Notes under the pieces: generated by a model
The model's database searches: none
What the model was told of the DNA's origin: nothing
The model's input: the letters and a program-made list of their open reading frames with translations, nothing else
In this document: piece after piece, positions 33,286 through 41,452 of the stretch
Layout: every line of letters begins with the position of its first letter
How positions within the stretch are numbered: position 1 is the first letter of the stretch
Program-made: the position numbers and the translations under genes
NCBI RefSeq assembly: GCF_034119865.1
Contig: NZ_CP139421.1
Coordinates: forward strand, 1,736,001-1,800,000
Source: Algoriphagus sp. NG3
GTDB taxonomy: Bacteria > Bacteroidota > Bacteroidia > Cytophagales > Cyclobacteriaceae
Direction: 5' to 3'
DNA: 64,000 bases

Positions 33286-34837
33286 CTAGCAAAAGGGGAT
33301 CTGATATGTGTTGGTTGATACGATAGGTTTCGCTGGAACTGGATTCTTGGATGTACTGACCGTAGCGAGTAGCATCCAGGCTGTGTAAACTCTTAAGCAG
33401 AGTCATTTTCAGTCTAAATCCAACCTCTTCTGCTAATAGCCCGGAAATTATTTCCACTGAACTTTCATCTCCGATAGAACCGGCTGCCTTTGCCGCTGCG
33501 ATTACCAATTGATTGTTTTCAGACTTTAAACTACTGTTTACAAGCTCATTTTGGGCTGGAACTCCCAGATATTCAAAGGTTTTCAGGATTTCTATTTTTT
33601 CTTCGTCAGATACAGATCCGAATTTCTCGTCCAGTTCAGTTAATAACTCCACCAACCCCAATACCCGTACTAATTTATATCCAAAGAGCCTGATGCTTTG
33701 ATTTGTTGAGTCAAATAAGGTATTGATCTGTAGAGTTCTCGTGGATTGCAGGTATTTAATGATCCGCAGATAGTTCATTTGCTGCCATCTCGAAAGGGGA
33801 AAAGTCTGATCCCGGAGAAAAGACAGATCCACACTGTTCGATAGATTAAGAATGGTGGTCACTGCCTGTGATCGGATATAAAAGTTTGGTGAATTGACAT
33901 GCTTTTTCACCTCCCTCAGTGTTTCATTCAAATCCATTTCGTTAATCTCCACCAAACCAGTCACTACCGTGTCCCACTGCTTACTACTGAGTTTGCTCAT
34001 TGTGACCTTATCCAGAGCCAGTCTTTTGTAAAGAGCTTTAAGTTTAAGTTTGAAGTCCCCTTTCATTTTTTTGTTCAAGGCGATAATTCTCTCTATCAGG
34101 ACTTGGTTATAAATTGGCTTCTTCCGCAGCTTAGCAGGGAAACTTTCGTTCAGCTCCTCGTCACTTATAGACACCAGTTCTTCGAGGCTTTTGTCGAATA
34201 AAATCTCAGATAATGGGCTTACAACCTGTTCGTCATAGATTATTAACAGGGCTTCCTTTCTATTTCTCCTTGTTTTATAGATGATCATAAAAACTATCAT
34301 TCCTAAGGCCACGGCAAAAAACAGTAAAATCGTAACCGTCACTACAAAAATTTTAAAATCACTAAAGTATGCACGGACCCCTTTAAACATAGGGGAATAG
34401 TGCACCTTACTGGCTAATGAAATTAAGTCCTTTCCAGTCGGTTCATCTACTCTTTCTATCTGCAAATCCCCGCTTCCAATGAGGTTTGAGACATATTCCA
34501 GGGTTGCCTCGAATGAAGCAGGATCATTGTATATGAAAAATTCAATTTGAGGGGACTTAGCATCTGACAGCATAAGACTATCCACACCCCTCAGGACGGC
34601 TGAAAAGTCCGTAAAAGTCACATATGACGAGGTGTTTTCACTGGAATTACCCACACTGTTATCTATTCCCGGATTTGACAATCTAAACTTCAAACCAGGA
34701 ATTTCACCTTGATTAGTCAAAAATTCCGCAAATGAAGTGGAATCAGCAAAGGTTACCTCTTTCTGACTATAGACCTTTGCTGTTTTGATTAACAAAAAAA
34801 ACAAAAACACAAGTGCAACTGCGTTTTTATAGTTCAT
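33278..34837 (-). CDS. HEAT-repeat membrane protein of the polysaccharide operon
   Basis: The 519 residues have a signal peptide (NAVALVFLFFLLIKTAKVYSQ), a periplasmic region to about 165, one transmembrane helix (IFVVTVTILLFFAVALGMIVFMIIY, about 168-192) and a cytosolic region with HEAT-like helices (about 300-500: VVTGLVEINEMDLNETLREVKKHVNSPNFYIRSQAVTTIL and similar). It is 3 bp after the response-regulator gene and overlaps the synthase gene by 8 bp. It could link the receiver protein to the synthase as a membrane scaffold; this is inferred from order and topology. Confidence 0.75.
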   Translation of the reverse strand: MNYKNAVALVFLFFLLIKTAKVYSQKEVTFADSTSFAEFLTNQGEIPGLKFRLSNPGIDNSVGNSSENTSSYVTFTDFSAVLRGVDSLMLSDAKSPQIEFFIYNDPASFEATLEYVSNLIGSGDLQIERVDEPTGKDLISLASKVHYSPMFKGVRAYFSDFKIFVVTVTILLFFAVALGMIVFMIIYKTRRNRKEALLIIYDEQVVSPLSEILFDKSLEELVSISDEELNESFPAKLRKKPIYNQVLIERIIALNKKMKGDFKLKLKALYKRLALDKVTMSKLSSKQWDTVVTGLVEINEMDLNETLREVKKHVNSPNFYIRSQAVTTILNLSNSVDLSFLRDQTFPLSRWQQMNYLRIIKYLQSTRTLQINTLFDSTNQSIRLFGYKLVRVLGLVELLTELDEKFGSVSDEEKIEILKTFEYLGVPAQNELVNSSLKSENNQLVIAAAKAAGSIGDESSVEIISGLLAEEVGFRLKMTLLKSLHSLDATRYGQYIQESSSSETYRINQHISDPLLLDV

Positions 34838-34840
34838 GGA

Positions 34841-35203
34841 TTATGATCTGAGGACACGTTTAACCCGAATCGCCAGCTCATTGGGGTTAAAGGGTTTAGG
34901 GATAAAATCTGCCACGCCCAGATTAAAGGCTTCCAAAACTATCTTTTCTTCCTCTCCTAATGAGCTTAATACGATTATAGGTGTTTCTGGTTTTGTTTTC
35001 ATTACATGGTGGATGATTTCAATTCCATTTTTAAAAGGAATCATCACATCTGTAATGATCAGATCCAATGTTTCGGTATCTATGGCATTGATTCCGGCAT
35101 TACCATCCTTAACCAAGATAGTTTCATACCCATCCTTTTTGAGGCGAAACTGAACTAAGCTGGAAATAAGCAAATCATCCTCTATAATTAGGATTTTTTT
35201 CAT
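34841..35203 (-). CDS. Single-domain response regulator (receiver only)
   Basis: The 120 residues are one CheY-like receiver: acidic pair EDD at 8-10, phospho-acceptor Asp in LIITDVMIPFKNG (about 52), Ser in IVLSSLGEE and Lys in FIPKPFNPNEL (about 104). No output domain is present, so it must act by protein contact, probably with the HEAT protein encoded 3 bp downstream. It is the first gene of the polysaccharide operon. The cognate kinase is not in the window. Confidence 0.93.
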   Translation of the reverse strand: MKKILIIEDDLLISSLVQFRLKKDGYETILVKDGNAGINAIDTETLDLIITDVMIPFKNGIEIIHHVMKTKPETPIIVLSSLGEEEKIVLEAFNLGVADFIPKPFNPNELAIRVKRVLRS

Positions 35204-35509
35204 TCTTTTTTTGGTGACACTATATTCAAATATAATAGCTAAAGCCCAAAACAGAACCTTATTTACCAGTCAAATAATTTTAGATTGTTCAGGATCTTTT
35301 TTATAGAATTTAAATAGCATTTCAAATCTATTTTCCTGCCATTGATCAAATAATGCGCCGTAAAAAATAATTCCAAATGGATACTGAAATCTCTTTTACT
35401 AGCTTGCTTTTAATAAACTAACCATCAATACAGAATAAGAGTGACAAGGATGAGCCGCCCAAAATAGTATTCCAGTCACTTTTCTATTACTTAAAACCAA
35501 TTCTACCAT
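35204..35509. other. Divergent promoter region between the polysaccharide operon and the amidohydrolases
   Basis: The minus-strand -7 element TATATTTG is at 35227-35234, 24 bp before the response-regulator ATG. On the plus strand I find no convincing TAnnTTTG before 35510. The middle is AT-rich with no ORF or hairpin of note. Confidence 0.5.
35227..35234 (-). promoter_or_regulatory. -7 element for the polysaccharide operon
   Basis: TATATTTG on the minus strand matches TAnnTTTG. The -33 spacing is imperfect. Confidence 0.4.
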
Positions 35510-37207
35510 ATGAAAAAAGAAATACTCTACGCAGGTTTGTTTTGCTTAGGAGTACTAGGGGTTCTTTCTACTCACCCGACTAATGCTCAGAGCGATCCGT
35601 CGGGAAAAAAAAGAATCACTGATACTTATGCTATCACAAATGCAACTGTATTCACAGCACCAGGCCAAAAAGGTACAAAAGCAACCGTACTGATTAAAAA
35701 CGGCTTGATCCTCGACATAGGAAGTAAGCTAAACCTTCCCAAAGAAGCAAAGACTATTGAAGGTGATTCACTTTATATCTATCCAGGCTTCATCGCAGGA
35801 GCTAGTGATGTAGGGATCACCAAGCCCAAAGATCCCGACAGACCGGATGACTTTGTATCCTCTAATCCCCCGGATGAGATCGCAGGGGTGACTCCATGGA
35901 GATCGGCAATGGACCAGTTCTCCATTAAAGATGGTAAGGTGGACGAACTTAGAAAAGCAGGTTTTACAATTGCCCAGATCAAACCAGAGGGTGGTATGTT
36001 GGCAGGTAAGACTGCAGTCATACTATTGGGAAATGAGCATTCAACCAATCTTTTGAAAGAGAATGCTGCGTTGGCCGCCAGTTTCAACGGTTCTAGGGGA
36101 ATGTATCCGGCTACGGCCGTTGGGGTCATGGCAAAATTCCGTGAGGTATATGATAATGCCAAACTCACCGACGAACGTTCCCAAAAATACACTACTGTAT
36201 CAGGACTGAAGCGACCAGAGATCACACCTACATACAGTGCCATGCAGGAAGTCATCAGTGGTCAGATCCCTGTGTTGTTTTCTGCTTCCACGGAATTGGA
36301 AATCAGACGGGCAATCAGTTTACAGAAGGAAAAGGGATTCAAATTGATCCTGACTGATCTAGAGGAATACGAAACTGTATTGGATGCTATCAAGGCTTCC
36401 GGAGCCCATGTCTTAGTGAAACTGGAAATCCCTGATGACAAAGCTATAAAAGCACAAAAAGATGAGGCTAGTGAGGAAGCCACCCAGCTTTATGCCCGTG
36501 TGAAAAAAGCGTATGATGATGCACTAGCACAAACTGCCAAATTAGAAAAGGCTGGTATTCCATTCGCCTTTACCACAGTGGGCGTGAAATCCAAGGATAT
36601 CATGAAATCGCTCCAGGTTATGATAGAAAACGGCCTTCCAGAACAAGCTGCACTAGCGGCTTTGACTACAAATCCCGCATCCATCCTAGGCTTGAGTAAA
36701 GTGACTGGAACAATAGAAAAAGGGAAAATGGCAAACTTGATTTTAAGCACGGATTCTCTTTTTGCGAAAGACAGCCAAATCAAACATGTGGTAGTAGATG
36801 GTTATATCTATGACTATGAAACCAAAGCGAAAAAGAAATCCTCCAAGGAAGGTAAAAACGGCGATGCTGTGCAAATCGAAGGAAATTGGGATTATACCTC
36901 AGAAAGTCCTGCCGGATCCTCAGGTGGAATCCTCTCGATAAAGAAAGAAGGTTCAGAATATACCGGTACTATTACATATGATGATCCATCCGGCTCGGAC
37001 ACGGCCACTTCCCCGATTAAAAATGTGACATTAGAAGAAGGAACACTGTCTTTTTCATTTGACGTCAATGCAAACGGTATGCAGATCACTGTGGACGTTT
37101 CCGGAGAAGTCAGTGAAGGCAGCTATGATGCTACTATGACAGTCGGTGAATTCGGATCATTCCCATTCAAAGGCACACTTACCCCAACCCTAATCGCAAA
37201 TAATTAA
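35510..37207 (+). CDS. Secreted amidohydrolase-family protein, metal-ligand-less paralogue 1
   Basis: The 565 residues have a signal peptide (EILYAGLFCLGVLGVLSTHPTNAQ) and the imidazolonepropionase-like amidohydrolase layout: beta-sandwich, barrel, and the closing TGTIEKGKMANLILSTDSLF (about 405). The usual HxH metal pair at the end of the first barrel strand is absent: the text reads YPGFIAGASDVG where active members read PGxIDxHxH. The later His ligands are also missing. After about 440 comes an extra beta domain (VQIEGNWDYTSESPAGSSGG onward), possibly carbohydrate- or protein-binding. It is first of three linked paralogues; a catalytic role is doubtful. Confidence 0.82.
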   Translation: MKKEILYAGLFCLGVLGVLSTHPTNAQSDPSGKKRITDTYAITNATVFTAPGQKGTKATVLIKNGLILDIGSKLNLPKEAKTIEGDSLYIYPGFIAGASDVGITKPKDPDRPDDFVSSNPPDEIAGVTPWRSAMDQFSIKDGKVDELRKAGFTIAQIKPEGGMLAGKTAVILLGNEHSTNLLKENAALAASFNGSRGMYPATAVGVMAKFREVYDNAKLTDERSQKYTTVSGLKRPEITPTYSAMQEVISGQIPVLFSASTELEIRRAISLQKEKGFKLILTDLEEYETVLDAIKASGAHVLVKLEIPDDKAIKAQKDEASEEATQLYARVKKAYDDALAQTAKLEKAGIPFAFTTVGVKSKDIMKSLQVMIENGLPEQAALAALTTNPASILGLSKVTGTIEKGKMANLILSTDSLFAKDSQIKHVVVDGYIYDYETKAKKKSSKEGKNGDAVQIEGNWDYTSESPAGSSGGILSIKKEGSEYTGTITYDDPSGSDTATSPIKNVTLEEGTLSFSFDVNANGMQITVDVSGEVSEGSYDATMTVGEFGSFPFKGTLTPTLIANN

Positions 37208-37211
37208 GCAG

Positions 37212-38606
37212 ATGAAAAAATTTAACTATTTTCTTGCAGCGCTATTGGGTCTAAGCATTCAAATAGCCTCAGCCCAAGTGAAAAAAGGCAGTGTATTGAT
37301 AAAAAACGCGACTGTACTGACAGTTACCAACGGGACACTTGAGAACTCAGATGTATTCGTACAAGATGGGATAATCAAGAAAGTAGGCCAAAATCTAACA
37401 GCACCCAACGGAATAACTACTATTGATGCTTCAGGCAAATACCTGATGCCAGGCATTATTGATGCACACTCTCATCTAGGCCTGGATGTAGTCAATGAAG
37501 CTACAGCTCCGATCGTATCTGAAGTGAGGATGAAAGATGTAGTAAATCCCTATGAAGTGGGACTCTATAGAGCACTGGCTGGTGGAGTGACCATATCCCA
37601 TGCCATGCATGGTTCAGCCAATGTGGTCGGTGGGCAAAATGCAACACTAAAACATAGATGGGGATCCACAGATCCCTCAGACATCATCATGGAAGATGCC
37701 CCGCGTACCATCAAATTCGCATTGGGTGAAAATCCAACCAGAGTGCATGGTAGAGGGAATGGTATCCAACCCCGTACTAGAATGGGAGTGGAAGCCATAC
37801 TCAGAAATGGGTTCAATGAAGCCATTCAGTACAAAAAAGCTTGGGAAAAATACACGAAAGCTTCCTCCCAAAAAGGAAGCACTGCCATACCCCCTGTTCA
37901 TAACGAACGGCTTCAGATCCTTTCAGACATCATAGATGGTAAGATAATCATCCACTGCCACTCCTACCGGGCAGATGAGATCTATATGTTAATCAATGTG
38001 GCCAGGGATTTTGGTATTACCAAGTTGGTGTTTCAGCACACAAATGAGGGATTTAAAGTAGCTCCTGAAATAGCAGAATACACCATGGGAGCCTCAGTAT
38101 TTGCCGATTGGTGGGCGTATAAATTTGAAGTTTACTATTCCACAGCATACAATGCTGCGATTCTTACAGAGAATGGCGCCATTACCTCTATTAATTCAGA
38201 TGACGCGGAACTAATACGACACCTCTACCATGAAGCTGCAAAGACACAACGTTACGGTGGAATGACAGATGAGCAGGCTCTGGCTATGATTACTATCAAC
38301 CCAGCAAAACAACTGGGAATTGATGATAAAGTGGGTTCCATTGAAGAGGGTAAACAGGCTGATTTGGTGGTTTTCGAAGGCCATCCACTTTCATCTTATG
38401 CTATTCCTCTGATGACTTTTGTAGATGGTGTAAAGTACTTCGATAGAATAGAAGATGCGGATGACCAGCGGATCAAAGTCAGTCCTACCCAGATGGTAGA
38501 AGATGTCATTCTACATACTGACCATGAGGAAAGATGTATGCTAGGGACTGAAGGCCTATTTGCAACAGCCAACTTCCTATTCCATAGACATTCTCATACA
38601 CACTGA
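37212..38606 (+). CDS. Secreted amidohydrolase, catalytically complete paralogue 2
   Basis: The 464 residues have a signal peptide (FNYFLAALLGLSIQIASAQ). All metal ligands are here: HSH in PGIIDAHSHLGLD (about 92), His in IIIHCHSYRADEI and in LVFQHTNEG, and Asp in INSDDAEL. The VGSIEEGKQADLVVFEGHPL closing motif is standard. The family hydrolyses amides or cyclic ureas, often of dipeptides; the substrate is unknown. It starts 4 bp after paralogue 1 and is followed by paralogue 3 after about 100 bp. It is the only one of the three with an intact site. Confidence 0.9.
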   Translation: MKKFNYFLAALLGLSIQIASAQVKKGSVLIKNATVLTVTNGTLENSDVFVQDGIIKKVGQNLTAPNGITTIDASGKYLMPGIIDAHSHLGLDVVNEATAPIVSEVRMKDVVNPYEVGLYRALAGGVTISHAMHGSANVVGGQNATLKHRWGSTDPSDIIMEDAPRTIKFALGENPTRVHGRGNGIQPRTRMGVEAILRNGFNEAIQYKKAWEKYTKASSQKGSTAIPPVHNERLQILSDIIDGKIIIHCHSYRADEIYMLINVARDFGITKLVFQHTNEGFKVAPEIAEYTMGASVFADWWAYKFEVYYSTAYNAAILTENGAITSINSDDAELIRHLYHEAAKTQRYGGMTDEQALAMITINPAKQLGIDDKVGSIEEGKQADLVVFEGHPLSSYAIPLMTFVDGVKYFDRIEDADDQRIKVSPTQMVEDVILHTDHEERCMLGTEGLFATANFLFHRHSHTH

Positions 38607-38708
38607 TCATCTTAAATCAACGGAGACAAGACAAGCGGCATTAAGATAACCTGTCATGGGATATACCTTTTCGCTGACTTCATGTAACCGATAAAAAACG
38701 TACTGGAA

Positions 38709-40010
38709 ATGAAAATTATATACAAAACCTTTATTGCCTTCACTCTAGCCTTTATGCCATTTTTGGTAATGGCACAGATCGATGGAGAAGTGATCAAACC
38801 TCGAGCAGGTAAGTTTCTACTACAAAATGCAACAGTGGTAACGATCACCAATGGTATTCTAAACAATACCTCCGTATTGTTGGAAGACGGGAAAATCAAG
38901 GAAGTCGGGTCAGATATTTCTGCTGAAGGGGCAGAAGTGATCGACTGCTCCGGAAAATACATTTATCCCGGCATGATCGATGGAGGTACCAAACTTGGTC
39001 TGGTGGAGATAAACTCCGTACAGGAAACCGTCGATTATGCGGAAATGGGAAATTTCACTCCTAATATGCAAGCTTTGACAGCCATTAATCCAAATTCAGT
39101 GGCAATTCCAGTGACCAGAGTTTCAGGTGTGACCACAGTACTTTCTGTGCCTTCTGGAGGGTTATTCCCAGGAACTGCGGCTCTAATTAATCTCAATGGT
39201 TATACACCGGATCAAATGTATGCCGGTTTCAAAGGCATAGTAATGAACTTTCCTAGTTCTGGACGCCGGGGAAGATATGATCGTAGATCAGATGAGGATA
39301 TTAAAAAGGCCATGAAAAAATCCTTGAAGGAAGCTGATGAGCTGTGGGAAAACGCAAAGAATTATGCTTCGTTAACAGCAAATGGGGCTGAATTGGAATA
39401 TTATCCCGAGATGGCCCAGCTTGCAAAAGCCACTACGGGGGAGTTGCCACTCTTGATCGAGGTCAACACGGCAGCGGATATTCAGGCTGCACTGAAATGG
39501 CTTGAGGGAAAAGAAGCTAAAGTGATTTTTACCGGAGTAGCAGAAGGCTGGAGAGTTGCAGATGAAATCGCCAAAGCTGAAATCCCGGTAATTACAGGGC
39601 CTATCCAAGCACTTCCAACCCGGGAGTCTGATCGCTATGATGCACCCTATGCAAATGCCGGAAATATGGCCAAAGCAGGTGTGAAAGTAGCCATCAGAAC
39701 CGATGGCCAAGAAAATGTAAGAAACCTCCCCTTCTTTGCAGCCTTCGCTGCGGCATATGGGTTGGGCAAAGAGGAAGCCTGGAAGGCTGTGACTATTACT
39801 GCTGCAGAGATATTTGGACTTGGTGATCAATACGGCTCCGTAGAAGTAGGCAAAGTAGCCAACCTGATCGTGGCTGATGGTGATCCATTCGAGACCAAAA
39901 CCAATGTTTTGCATGTATTTATAGATGGCTATAGAATGCCGCTTTCTAACAGACAGATACGCCTATATCAAGAATTCTTGGATCGCTCACCAGGCTTAAA
40001 GATGGATTGA
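38709..40010 (+). CDS. Secreted amidohydrolase-family protein, metal-ligand-less paralogue 3
   Basis: The 433 residues have a signal peptide (FIAFTLAFMPFLVMAQ). The first-strand motif reads PGMIDGGTKLGLV, so the HxH pair has become GTK; the later His positions read LIEVNT and VIFTGVAEGW. The fold signature at the end (YGSVEVGKVANLIVADGDPF) is kept. Together with paralogue 1 it may form a non-catalytic or structural partner of paralogue 2. A long-stem terminator lies at 40031-40090. Confidence 0.85.
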   Translation: MKIIYKTFIAFTLAFMPFLVMAQIDGEVIKPRAGKFLLQNATVVTITNGILNNTSVLLEDGKIKEVGSDISAEGAEVIDCSGKYIYPGMIDGGTKLGLVEINSVQETVDYAEMGNFTPNMQALTAINPNSVAIPVTRVSGVTTVLSVPSGGLFPGTAALINLNGYTPDQMYAGFKGIVMNFPSSGRRGRYDRRSDEDIKKAMKKSLKEADELWENAKNYASLTANGAELEYYPEMAQLAKATTGELPLLIEVNTAADIQAALKWLEGKEAKVIFTGVAEGWRVADEIAKAEIPVITGPIQALPTRESDRYDAPYANAGNMAKAGVKVAIRTDGQENVRNLPFFAAFAAAYGLGKEEAWKAVTITAAEIFGLGDQYGSVEVGKVANLIVADGDPFETKTNVLHVFIDGYRMPLSNRQIRLYQEFLDRSPGLKMD

Positions 40011-40030
40011 TACTCAAACTTTATCTCATT

Positions 40031-40090
40031 GAAACCACAAGTAGAGCCCATGCATAGAGCTTTTCTTGTGGTTTTCTTTTAATTTGCCCA
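40031..40090 (+). terminator. Terminator of the amidohydrolase operon
   Basis: AAACCACAAG (40032-40041) pairs with CTTGTGGTTT (40075-40084) around a long loop, then TTCTTTT follows. Confidence 0.6.
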
Positions 40091-40171
40091 AGCTATTAAA
40101 TCGAACCTACCTGAACCGTCTTTGCCAGATGGCAGCCAGGTCTGAGCGCTAAAAACTAATGATGAGCAGAT

Positions 40172-40287
40172 AAAATCGATTATGACTCAAGGGCCAAACA
40201 CTGGGATGGTTATAATGTGGACGAGATTCCATAGCCTGCCCCAACCTTTAGGGGTGGCCGTTAAAAAACAATTATAATCATATGAAA
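40172..40287 (+). repeat. Dispersed intergenic repeat, copy A
   Basis: The segment shares AAATCGA, TGACTCAAG, CTGGGATGRTTATAA, CGAGATTCC and TGGCC...AACAATTATAA with copies at 50321, 51091 and 56930. It ends exactly at the ATGAAA start of the NlpC/P60 gene. A CCCC/GGGG hairpin (about 40239-40254) interrupts it. Confidence 0.7.
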
Positions 40288-41451
40288 AGAATATATGTCC
40301 CAATTTTAGTATCTCTAATCACATTTCAATTTTCCTGCAATCCCAGTGGAAATAACGATCGGGTAACTGAACTCATCGAAGCCAAACGGGCTGAAGTAGC
40401 TCCAGATAAACGGGTGGCACTATGGGACTTGAATTTTGAAAACGATTCTTTGAAGGGAGAAACAGATCAAATTGAGGCCTTAGAAAAGCTTTTTGACCAG
40501 CTTAAATCAGAACAAATAACTTTTACTGATGCTGTTTTGAGGCTACCTGACGCATCTTTGGGCGAAAAGACGCGGGCATTGGTCACCATCTCCGTGGCGA
40601 ATATACGAAGCCAACCGAAGCATTCTGCCGAACTTGCTACCCAGGCTCTTATGGGAACCCCGCTGAATGTACTCAAGGAAAGCGGTGGATGGTATCTTGT
40701 CCAAACCCCAGATGGCTATCTTTCATGGGTTGACCGTGCCGGCATACACCTGATGACTGAGCAGGAAATGCAACTCTGGTATCAAAAACCTAAGGTGGTA
40801 TTTACATCACTGACAGGACATGTATGGGATAGCAAAGCTCAAAAAGATATGGTATCCGACTTGGTGGCAGGGAATATTTTGAACGTAATCGAAGAGGTAG
40901 GTGATCAACTTAAAGTAAGTATTCCTGACGGACGTGAAGGATGGATTTCTACAGATCATGTTCAGGATTGGGAAAGCTGGATCGCCAGTAGAAGTACTTC
41001 GCCGGATAAATTAATCAGTACGGCTAAGCAAATGATGGGAGCGCCCTATCTCTGGGGCGGGACATCTATCAAGGGAGTAGATTGCAGCGGCTTCACCAAG
41101 ACTATTTTCTACCTCAATGGGCAGATTATCCCGCGTGATGCCAGCCAGCAGATTCATGAAGGGGAGCTGGTGGATTCAGATCAAGACTGGGAAAAACTAC
41201 AGGTGGGCGATTTGTTGTTTTTTGGTGAAAAAGCCACTAAGGAAAAGAAAGAACGGGTAGTCCATGTAGCGATGTGGATAGGAAATGGGGAATTTATCCA
41301 TTCCAGAGGCTTGGTGAGAATTTCTAGTTTTGATCCTTCCAACCCTAATTATGATGAATACGAACTAAATAGGTATTTACGGACCAAAAGAATTGTCGAT
41401 GTCCCTTCAGAACATATCCTATCTGTTTCACAGCTTTTATCGAATAAATAA
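40282..41451 (+). CDS. SH3-domain NlpC/P60 (C40) peptidase lipoprotein
   Basis: The 389 residues have a lipoprotein signal ending SLITFQFSCNP. Two bacterial SH3 modules follow (about 105-160, 175-230) and then an NlpC/P60 domain with the catalytic Cys in KGVDCSGFTKTI (about 270), His in VHVAMWIGNGEFIHS and a third polar residue nearby. It should cut peptide cross-links of the cell wall from the periplasm. It is followed 1 bp later by the M28 peptidase gene, so both may belong to one peptide-degradation unit. Confidence 0.93.
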   Translation: MKRIYVPILVSLITFQFSCNPSGNNDRVTELIEAKRAEVAPDKRVALWDLNFENDSLKGETDQIEALEKLFDQLKSEQITFTDAVLRLPDASLGEKTRALVTISVANIRSQPKHSAELATQALMGTPLNVLKESGGWYLVQTPDGYLSWVDRAGIHLMTEQEMQLWYQKPKVVFTSLTGHVWDSKAQKDMVSDLVAGNILNVIEEVGDQLKVSIPDGREGWISTDHVQDWESWIASRSTSPDKLISTAKQMMGAPYLWGGTSIKGVDCSGFTKTIFYLNGQIIPRDASQQIHEGELVDSDQDWEKLQVGDLLFFGEKATKEKKERVVHVAMWIGNGEFIHSRGLVRISSFDPSNPNYDEYELNRYLRTKRIVDVPSEHILSVSQLLSNK

Positions 41452-41452
41452 T

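Noticed and set aside
39372..39914. Antisense frame of 180 aa within the third amidohydrolase
   Set aside because: Shadow of a well-supported gene; Cys- and aromatic-rich text without family features.
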